From NCBI GenBank assembly GCA_029210225.1, contig JARGOJ010000236.1, positions 1 to 10,489 of the forward strand: DNA of 10,489 bases. The letters are read 5' to 3'. Of this stretch, positions 1 through 6,057 are shown piece by piece; position 1 is the stretch's first letter; each line of letters opens with the position of its first letter. This stretch comes from Planctomycetota bacterium (GTDB taxonomy: Bacteria > Planctomycetota > J058 > JARGOJ01). The notes below the pieces were generated by a model, which saw only the letters and a list, made by a program, of their open reading frames with translations, did no database searches and was not told the origin of the DNA. The position numbers and the translations under genes are program-made.

Positions 1-1
1 G

Positions 2-1384
2 AACTTGCGATTGATTGAAGAGCGCCTTCGGGAGATTCCGGAGGTCACGAACCTTTATATCACTTTGGGTTCGGGGCAGGACGGCCGGGTCAACGTGGGG
101 AAGATCCTCGTTCAATTGACGGCCCAGGCGCAGCGTTCCCGATCCCAGGGGGTGATTATGAAGCAGGCGCGGTCCCTCTTCGCTGACTTGAAGCACTTGA
201 AGATCAGCGTTGAGAATATTCCCAGGGTGAGCGGCGGAGGCTTCCGTGCGGCGCCTCTACAATACAATCTACGGGGTTCTAATTTGGATGAACTCGATGC
301 GCTCTCTAAAACAATGATTCAGAAAATGAGGGAGATCCCGGGCATTGTTGATGTGAACTCGACCTATGAAGTGGGCAAGCCAGAGTTGGTCATTCTTCCC
401 GAGCGGTCTCGGGCGGCGGATTTGGGAGTCGACATTGATAAGTTGGGGCGCTCGGTTCAATCGTTGATTGGCGGTCAAAAAGCATCGACTCTGAAAGAGG
501 ATGGAGAGAGCTACGACGCACGGGTCAGGTTGGTGGGGGCCGATCGGACGAAGCCCGAGTCCTTGTTAAAGCTCCCGATAAAGACGAAGTTTGGCACCAT
601 GGTTCAATTGAGGACCGTCGCGGACATTCGCTCGGAGAATGGCCCTGTTCAGATCGATCGGCAAAATCGTCAGCGGCAGATAACGATTATGGCGAACCTG
701 GAGAAGAGTAAGCCCCTCGCTTCGGCCATTGCAGACGTCAAGAGAATTGAGCAATCATTGAATTTACCAAAGGATGTCACTGGGGCCTTTACTGGTCCGG
801 GAGACATGATGCGGGAGTCTTTTGAGAGCATGAACTTCACGCTCTTCCTGGCCATTGTTCTCATTTATATGATTCTCGCCGCGCAGTTCGAGAGCCTTAT
901 TCATCCCCTGACAATTATGCTCTCTTTACCCCTCTCCATCGGCGGAGCCTTGGGGGCTTTGGCTTTGACTGGGCGAACATTAAACATCTTCACCATGATT
1001 GGCATGATCATGCTCATGGGGCTGGTGACCAAGAATGCCATCTTACTCGTCGACTATACAAACCTATTGAGGTCTGAAGGAATGACTCGGCGAGAGGCTT
1101 TGTTAAAGGCCGGTCCTGTGAGGCTGCGTCCTATTCTCATGACGGCCTTTTCAACCATCGTGGGAATGTTACCCATCGCGATTGGATTGGGAGCGGGGGC
1201 CGAGACTCGTGCCCCTATGGGGACCTGTGTGGTCGGGGGCATGATCAGCTCGACCTTGCTCACTCTGATTGTCATTCCAGCCATTTATAGCGTCTTGGAT
1301 CAGTGGGGCGATTGGGTTAAGGGATTGGTTTGGGGCGCTGGGAGTGAAAAGCCTGCAGGACTTCTCCCAAAAGACGGGAGCTGA
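2..1384 (+). CDS. RND-family multidrug/solute efflux permease, C-terminal part (5' end outside window)
   Basis: This is the C-terminal part of an inner-membrane RND pump of the HAE-1/AcrB-MdtC type, which exports hydrophobic compounds by proton antiport with a periplasmic adaptor and outer-membrane channel. About 460 residues are visible, against roughly 1,030-1,050 in a full pump; the frame is open to the window edge and the TTG at position 5 is not a credible start. The first ~270 visible residues are periplasmic porter/docking domain. Five hydrophobic segments follow at about 277-296, 301-322, 328-350, 374-397 and 404-430, matching TM8-TM12. The TM10 segment has the family GLVTKNAILLVDY motif, with the lysine (visible residue 343) used in proton relay. 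The TM11 segment has the usual RLRPILMTA entry. Substrate cannot be told from this half. A membrane-fusion partner would be expected upstream. The gene converges on the mutS2-like gene. Confidence 0.95.
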   Translation, partial: NLRLIEERLREIPEVTNLYITLGSGQDGRVNVGKILVQLTAQAQRSRSQGVIMKQARSLFADLKHLKISVENIPRVSGGGFRAAPLQYNLRGSNLDELDALSKTMIQKMREIPGIVDVNSTYEVGKPELVILPERSRAADLGVDIDKLGRSVQSLIGGQKASTLKEDGESYDARVRLVGADRTKPESLLKLPIKTKFGTMVQLRTVADIRSENGPVQIDRQNRQRQITIMANLEKSKPLASAIADVKRIEQSLNLPKDVTGAFTGPGDMMRESFESMNFTLFLAIVLIYMILAAQFESLIHPLTIMLSLPLSIGGALGALALTGRTLNIFTMIGMIMLMGLVTKNAILLVDYTNLLRSEGMTRREALLKAGPVRLRPILMTAFSTIVGMLPIAIGLGAGAETRAPMGTCVVGGMISSTLLTLIVIPAIYSVLDQWGDWVKGLVWGAGSEKPAGLLPKDGS

Positions 1385-1395
1385 TCAGTTAACGA

Positions 1396-1427
1396 AGAGA
1401 GGCCGCCCTAGATCCGGCGGCCTCTTT
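1396..1427. terminator. Hairpin terminator between convergent genes
   Basis: Twelve base pairs can form between 1396-1407 and 1416-1427 around an 8-base loop; the core GAGGCCGCC/GGCGGCCTC is perfect and GC-rich. The hairpin starts 12 bases after the stop of the efflux permease and lies 29 bases beyond the stop of the opposing mutS2-like gene, so it probably ends both transcripts. The + strand side has only a short T run (CTCTTT) and the - strand side TCTCTT, so release may be less efficient than at a textbook terminator. Read directly from the sequence; termination is inferred. Confidence 0.75.
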
Positions 1428-1455
1428 GGGCTATTGCATAATTGTTAGAGGACTC

Positions 1456-4400
1456 TTAGCGGCGCGCTTCCTCTCTTGAACTCTGGTTGCCCTGACGGTC
1501 ATTCGAAGACCCGCCACGGCCTCCGCTTTGTCCACCACGACCTCCGCCTTGACCGCGTCCGCCCTGGCCGCCGCGACCACGACCGCCGCCTTGTCCGCCA
1601 CGACCGCCGCCTTGTCCGCCACGACCTCCGCCTTGTCCACCACGGCCTCCGCGACCACGGCCGCGACCTCGTCCACCTTCGCTTCGGTTGTCGTCGCGGC
1701 TGCGATTGTCATCTCGGCTGCGACTGTCTCGCCGTGGCGCTCCTGAAGAGCTGGAGCTAGAAGACTTCGAGTCTTTATCACCCCGCCAGTTGCGTCCGCT
1801 ATTGCGAGTTTGGGCCATTTCAAAGCGAGCGGCCGCTCTGTTTTGCGCGCCTTCTATCCAAGAGACATTAGAGAACTTTGTTTTGATGGGCAAGCCATTC
1901 AAATTCACGGAGATCTCTTTCCGCTCTTTGTTAATGCGCTCAATGCGAGCGACCTTATCAAAGGAGATGACATAGACCTCGTCGCCCTTCTTGAGATGCT
2001 CCGCAAAGCGGCGACGCTTCTCTTCGTAAGGCGTGTGATAAAGCAATTCGTCAATTTCTTTCTCGAAGGCGTTCATTCGAGTAATGACGTCTTTCTTCTC
2101 ACCTTTCAAGTCTTCTTTAATGGACTTAATCGCGTCTCTCAATCGACTGAAGCGCTCCGTCATTTCTAAGTTGGCTTCTCTAGAAATAACAGTCTTCAAT
2201 GATTGAGCAGCCTCATGTTCATCGGCGGCCGCTTTCAATTCACTCTTCGTCTTCTCTTCGTCAGAGAGCAAGCGATCACGGATCTTTTCATTCTCAAGGC
2301 GGACCTTTTGAATCTCATTAATGAGATCATTCGACGAAGTATCCTCTCCTTCAAGTATCTCCCGCGCCTTATCGAGAATCTCCTTTGGCACATCGAGCCG
2401 CGCCGCAATCTCTAGAGCGTTCGACGATCCCGGTTGACCGACATAGAGTTCGTAGGTCGGGCTAAGGGTGACCATGTCGAAGGCCATCGCGCCGTTCTCG
2501 GCCCGAGGACGCTGGAAGGCGAAGTCTTTGAGGCTACCGAGGTGAGTGGTGACCAACGATAACGCTCGACTGTCCAGCAACGAATCGAGCATAGCTCGGC
2601 CCAGGGCTGCACCTTCTTGAGGATCAGTTCCCGCTCCTAATTCATCGACGAGAATCAATGTCTCAGGGCAGGCCCCGGCTAAGAAGTCTTTCATGTGGGT
2701 GATATGACCGGAGAAGGTCGAGAGGTTCTGTTGAATGCTCTGCTCGTCTCCGATATCAGCGTAGAGCCTCTTGAAGATAGGCAGCTTAGAGCCGTCCTCA
2801 GCGGGCACAGGGAGTCCACACTGATGCATGAGCGCCGCAAGACCAATGGCTTTGAGAAGAACCGTCTTGCCCCCTGTATTCGGACCGGTGAGAACGAGCA
2901 TGTCGAAGTCGTGACCGAGGCGCGTTGTGGACGAGACAATCTTTGCTTGCTCTTGGCCATCTTCTTTTTGTTTGAGGGCTTGGTCGACGAGGAGCATGTG
3001 GCGGAGCTTGCGGAGTTCAAATTCGCGCTCGACTGTTTCGGCGCAGTGGAGATCGTAGCGCTTTGTGAGGCGAGCCTTGGCGTGGGTGAAATCAATCCAG
3101 GCCAGTGTTTTAGTGACTCGTTCAATGTCGGCGTAAGAATTGGCGACGGTTTGTGTAATGGCCCAAAGAATGCGAGTGATCTCTGCGCTCTCATCGTAGG
3201 CGATGTCTTGCAATTCATTGCCGAGGGCGACGATGGGATCGGGTTCAATATAGACAGTCGAGCCGGTCTTTGAGCGATCGTGAAGAATGCCAGGGACATG
3301 GCGCCTTTGCTCGGCTTTAATGGCGAGGACGTGACGTCCGTTGCGCTGTGTTGGGTGGGGGTTTTGCAGGTGCCTTTGAATCTCTGGGTTGCGAGTGAAG
3401 TTTTGAATGAGGTTTTCAATCTTCCCTCTCAAAGACTCCATTTTTCTGCGGAAATCGTAAAGCTTGGGGCTGGCGTCGTCGCGAACCTTGCCGTTGCCGT
3501 GAAGGATCTTGCGAATCTGATTGGTAATGTTCGTTAAGGGATCCAAGTGTTGAACGAGGGAGCAGAGCTTTGGATAGGCCGCGTCCTGATCTTTCAACAT
3601 GTCGATAAACTCGGCCCCGGCTTCAATGGTCGACTGAATCTTGAGTAGCTCTTTGCCTCCCAAAGGCCGGCCACCGTTGAGGGCGTTTTGAATCATCCCC
3701 GAGGCGTTGTGAATACCGGCCAAGGGCAATCGCCCATGTTGCGCGACGAGATCGACCATTTCCGATGTTTGCTTGAGGCAGGTATCAATGGCGTCGGCAG
3801 AAGTCAGGAAGCGCATACGCTCAACGACGTCGCTGCCGAGGGAGCTGGCGCAGAGTCGACCGAGGATACGCTTCACCTTGCGAAACTCGACGACCTCTTC
3901 AAAGTGGCGAAGCTCACGCTCATCTCTGATCTCTTCGGGAGATTTTTGCGGCTCAGGAGGAGTCGGGTCGGCTTCTTCAATGGCTTCAACCTTAGCTTCG
4001 GGAGTCTCTTCTGCCTTGGGCTCGGGGCTTTTTTCTTCAGTCTTGGCGTCAGGAGTCTCTTCTGCTTTAGCTTCCGTGGTCTCTTCTGCCTTGGTTTCAG
4101 GGCTTTCTTCGACCTTTGCTTCTGCTGGGGCTTCTTTGACAGCTTCAGGAGCTTGTTCTGTGCTCTGTTCGCCAGGGCTCGTCACTTCGTCGTTCTGGGG
4201 GACAGTCTCGGCGGTCTCTGTTGGGGCTTCGGTCTTCTCTTCGGTCGTTGTCTCGGTGCTTGCTTCAGGAGCGGCGCTTTGGGTTTCAGGAGCGCTCGGC
4301 TCGGATTTTTCGGGTTCTGTCACGGTCACTTCTACTTTCTCGGGGGCAGCCGGGGTGCTGGTTTCGGGAGGAAGGCTCGGGGCCACGTCTTTGGGGGCCT

Positions 4401-4530
4401 CAGAGTTTTCAATTGGATTGTCACTTGGGGTCATATCTGTCGGTTCCACGGCACTCTCCGAATTGTTGAGAATGAAGGATAACGAGGGATTCTCTTGGTT
4501 TAGTTTGAAGTGAGAACGCGCCGTATCCAT
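1456..4530 (-). CDS. MutS2-family ATPase lacking the Smr domain, with Glu/Pro-rich N-tail and RGG-rich C-tail
   Basis: Residues ~205-894 form a full MutS2 core: clamp/lever region (~208-530), ABC-type ATPase with Walker A GPNTGGKT (549-556), STFSGH (604-609), Walker B LILVDE (625-630) and TTHL switch histidine (661-664), a charged coiled coil (~715-840) and a KOW-like segment (~843-894). MutS2 proteins bind branched nucleic acids, and in Bacillus act on collided ribosomes. Two parts are unusual. Residues ~30-205 are a low-complexity Glu/Ala/Thr/Pro/Lys tail with repeats like KAEETPE. Residues 895-1024, where the family normally has the Smr nuclease, hold a seven-serine run (923-929), SRDDN repeats (936-950) and a Gly/Arg/Gln stretch (952-1007). 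No LDLRG or Smr HGKG motif is present. Length is 1,024 residues against about 780 usually. The ATG at 4530 lies 25 bases after the tilS stop and has no clear Shine-Dalgarno; Met33 (4434) is an alternative start. Translation may depend on tilS. Confidence 0.9.
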   Translation of the reverse strand: MDTARSHFKLNQENPSLSFILNNSESAVEPTDMTPSDNPIENSEAPKDVAPSLPPETSTPAAPEKVEVTVTEPEKSEPSAPETQSAAPEASTETTTEEKTEAPTETAETVPQNDEVTSPGEQSTEQAPEAVKEAPAEAKVEESPETKAEETTEAKAEETPDAKTEEKSPEPKAEETPEAKVEAIEEADPTPPEPQKSPEEIRDERELRHFEEVVEFRKVKRILGRLCASSLGSDVVERMRFLTSADAIDTCLKQTSEMVDLVAQHGRLPLAGIHNASGMIQNALNGGRPLGGKELLKIQSTIEAGAEFIDMLKDQDAAYPKLCSLVQHLDPLTNITNQIRKILHGNGKVRDDASPKLYDFRRKMESLRGKIENLIQNFTRNPEIQRHLQNPHPTQRNGRHVLAIKAEQRRHVPGILHDRSKTGSTVYIEPDPIVALGNELQDIAYDESAEITRILWAITQTVANSYADIERVTKTLAWIDFTHAKARLTKRYDLHCAETVEREFELRKLRHMLLVDQALKQKEDGQEQAKIVSSTTRLGHDFDMLVLTGPNTGGKTVLLKAIGLAALMHQCGLPVPAEDGSKLPIFKRLYADIGDEQSIQQNLSTFSGHITHMKDFLAGACPETLILVDELGAGTDPQEGAALGRAMLDSLLDSRALSLVTTHLGSLKDFAFQRPRAENGAMAFDMVTLSPTYELYVGQPGSSNALEIAARLDVPKEILDKAREILEGEDTSSNDLINEIQKVRLENEKIRDRLLSDEEKTKSELKAAADEHEAAQSLKTVISREANLEMTERFSRLRDAIKSIKEDLKGEKKDVITRMNAFEKEIDELLYHTPYEEKRRRFAEHLKKGDEVYVISFDKVARIERINKERKEISVNLNGLPIKTKFSNVSWIEGAQNRAAARFEMAQTRNSGRNWRGDKDSKSSSSSSSGAPRRDSRSRDDNRSRDDNRSEGGRGRGRGRGGRGGQGGGRGGQGGGRGGQGGGRGRGGQGGRGQGGGRGGQSGGRGGSSNDRQGNQSSREEARR
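1514..1660. repeat. Tandem 21-base repeat coding for the Gly/Arg/Gln tail
   Basis: Seven adjoining 21-base units fit a common period. Units 1577-1597 and 1598-1618 are identical, 1619-1639 differs from them at two positions, 1514-1534 and 1535-1555 are close, and 1556-1576 and 1640-1660 are diverged. Each unit is a multiple of three, so gain or loss of a unit keeps the reading frame and adds or removes seven residues of the GGRGGQG type in the MutS2-like protein. This is a coding minisatellite rather than a CRISPR array: there are no spacers and the reading frame is continuous. Confidence 0.8.
3982..4113. repeat. Imperfect coding repeats in the MutS2 N-terminal tail
   Basis: This stretch codes for residues ~140-183 of the MutS2-like protein, where short units such as ETKAEET, EAKAEETPD, EPKAEETPE follow one another every 9-11 residues. 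At the DNA level the phrase GTCTCTTCTGC(C/T)TT recurs (+ strand reading), showing expansion from a short ancestor. The product is a highly charged, probably unstructured segment. The unit length varies, so it is degenerate. Confidence 0.55.
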
Positions 4531-4555
4531 TCAGTGTTTGTTGTTGAGGCGAGGG

Positions 4556-6043
4556 TTATGAGTGTTGAACCTCATCCCCATGCGCCAGAGTTCTGCATTG
4601 AATTTCCACGACCGTTCGGCTCTGTTCTTCAACTTTGAAGCGGTCGTCGATTTCTACGCCCACGACCCAAATGATTTGGTCGTCACAAGTGATGACTGGA
4701 ATATCGCTACGCCTGTCAGCTGGAATGCCACGAGATTGAAAGAGTTTTTTCAAGCTTTGGCGTCCGGCTTTCATGCCTAACGGTCGGATTTTGTCACCAG
4801 GACATCGACGGCGAACTTTCAGGTCGCGGGCGCACATCTTGCCATCAAGCCACACAAGCTGGAATGGTGGATCAATGTCAGGAGCCCTGATCGCAGCTCC
4901 AGGGGCCCTCTCAAAACGTCGCAACTTAAACTCGAAGCCCATAAATGACGCCTTCCCGCCAAGCTCCAAGGCAGAGAACTTTTCCCCTCCCTGCTTCCTT
5001 TTTTTCTCTTCGTCCCCAGATCCCTCTAACTTTCTAGGTCGAATCCACAGCCTTTCACCCTCAATCGAAGCATCCCAAGCCTGGGATAATCGGACCACTC
5101 CCGTCGACTCCCTAGCCGTCGAACGGTGAATCAGCGCTTTCAAATCCCTGGGGTGAGATTGCTTCACCGGGAAGAGACCTAAACCCTGAAGCATCCCTCG
5201 GAGCAACGGAATCCTAAGGGCTTCAGGCTCTTTGCAAAGAAAGGACAGGGACACTGAGAAGCTCCCACAATCGAGATTTAACTCCAAGCTCTCAAGGCGC
5301 CGACGGCAAATCTCCTGGATCATCTGATGATGCACACGGAGTTCGTCGGCCTGACGAATCAGCGTCTGATCCAGTTGCGGGTTGATCTCTCGAAGCAGGG
5401 GTAAGACTTCGAGGCGCAGCCGGTTCCTTAGAAAATCAAGGTTCTGGTTACTCCCGTCAACCTTAGGCGTCACCTTCAAAAAGGTGAGGTAGTCTTCGAT
5501 CTCAGCCCTTGTACAACCAAGCATGGGTCGAATAATCCCAACGGCTTCTCCCCCAGCTGCTCCACGCTTGACCGGGATACCGATTTGAGCGCTCCAAGGC
5601 GCCCCGGTGATCCAGCGCCAGAGCAGAGTTTCAACTTGGTCCTGCTTATGGTGCGCGGTCGCAATATGGGTGGCCTGACGCTCTCTGGCGAGGTTCTCAA
5701 GAAAGGCGTAGCGGACTTTGCGAGCTTCATTCTCAATCGATAGCCCCGGACCAGCCTCGATATCTGCTCGGCCGGAGTAGCAGGCCACGCCCATTGACCG
5801 GCACAGCTCTTCAACCCATTGAGTTTCCTCCAAGCTCTCTTCTCTGAGGCCGTGGTCCAGGGTCGCGACGCTGAGGGAAATAGAGAGTCTTTGCGCCAGC
5901 GCGGCGAGAGACAGGAGCATAGCGGTGGAGTCGGCGCCTCCAGAGACCGCAAGTAAGAGATGATCGCCCGCACGGCAGAGAGCCTTTTCATTGATGAAGG
6001 AGAAGACCCTGCGCTCAAGTGGGTGACGAAAGTCGCGGCTTAT
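4556..6043 (-). CDS. tilS: tRNA(Ile)-lysidine synthase, apparent ATA start
   Basis: TilS uses ATP to attach lysine to C34 of the CAU-anticodon tRNA-Ile, so that it reads AUA and is charged with isoleucine; it is a cytosolic, normally essential enzyme. The first in-frame ATG (5920) falls after the PP-loop, so it cannot be the start. Extending the frame adds 41 residues carrying AVSGGADST (PP-loop, SGGADS at 34-39 of the 495-residue product) and a family-like HPLERRVFSFI stretch. Also visible are LDHGLREES (62-70), TAHHKQDQVET (129-139), IIRPMLGCTRAEI (~170-182), RNRLR (206-210) and a TilS C-terminal domain (~405-482) with PGDKIRPLGM and IDDRFKV. No ATG, GTG or TTG exists between the upstream stop and the PP-loop. 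ATA at 6043 fits best: it overlaps the aminopeptidase stop as ATAA and has AAAGGA eight bases upstream. ATC at 5995 is the alternative. mutS2 follows after 25 bases. Confidence 0.93.
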   Translation of the reverse strand: MSRDFRHPLERRVFSFINEKALCRAGDHLLLAVSGGADSTAMLLSLAALAQRLSISLSVATLDHGLREESLEETQWVEELCRSMGVACYSGRADIEAGPGLSIENEARKVRYAFLENLARERQATHIATAHHKQDQVETLLWRWITGAPWSAQIGIPVKRGAAGGEAVGIIRPMLGCTRAEIEDYLTFLKVTPKVDGSNQNLDFLRNRLRLEVLPLLREINPQLDQTLIRQADELRVHHQMIQEICRRRLESLELNLDCGSFSVSLSFLCKEPEALRIPLLRGMLQGLGLFPVKQSHPRDLKALIHRSTARESTGVVRLSQAWDASIEGERLWIRPRKLEGSGDEEKKRKQGGEKFSALELGGKASFMGFEFKLRRFERAPGAAIRAPDIDPPFQLVWLDGKMCARDLKVRRRCPGDKIRPLGMKAGRQSLKKLFQSRGIPADRRSDIPVITCDDQIIWVVGVEIDDRFKVEEQSRTVVEIQCRTLAHGDEVQHS

Positions 6044-6057
6044 TTTTGTCGTCCTTT
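6040..6057 (-). promoter_or_regulatory. Shine-Dalgarno and ATAA stop/start overlap for tilS
   Basis: On the - strand AAAGGA (6057-6052) is followed after eight bases by ATA (6043-6041), which overlaps the TAA stop of the aminopeptidase gene (6042-6040). The layout is that of the common four-base ATGA overlap of coupled genes with A in place of G. It suggests reinitiation by ribosomes that have just finished the aminopeptidase. Geometry is seen in the sequence; use of ATA as start is inferred. Confidence 0.6.

Noticed and set aside
1514..1660. Regularly spaced repeats that might suggest a CRISPR array
   Set aside because: Units adjoin without spacers, are 21 bases long, and lie in a continuous reading frame; no cas gene is present.
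1431..1823. Alternative - strand frame over the mutS2 tail giving an Ala/Val/Lys-rich product
   Set aside because: Its regularity (VVADKAA repeats) comes from reading the 21-base DNA repeats in another frame; it shows no Smr motif and no independent start signal.
3477..3500. HGNGKVRD in the MutS2 core (residues 344-351), which resembles the Smr HGxG motif
   Set aside because: It sits in the core about 200 residues before Walker A, in the segment where MutS2 proteins have their D-x-AS-x-x-L motif, so it is not a relocated Smr site.
3688..4513. Two long open frames on the + strand (3688-4482 and 3773-4513) opposite the start of mutS2
   Set aside because: They are antisense shadows of the Glu/Ala/Thr/Pro-rich tail; their products are Ser/Gly/Phe/Leu low-complexity strings with no family features, and the - strand frame continues into a well-recognised MutS2 core.
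5476..6018. Shifted frame (TTG 6018, ATG ~5991) that could be the missing start of tilS joined by a frameshift
   Set aside because: The tilS frame itself reads through a family-like N-terminus and PP-loop up to the overlap with the aminopeptidase, so no frameshift is needed; only the start codon is unusual.
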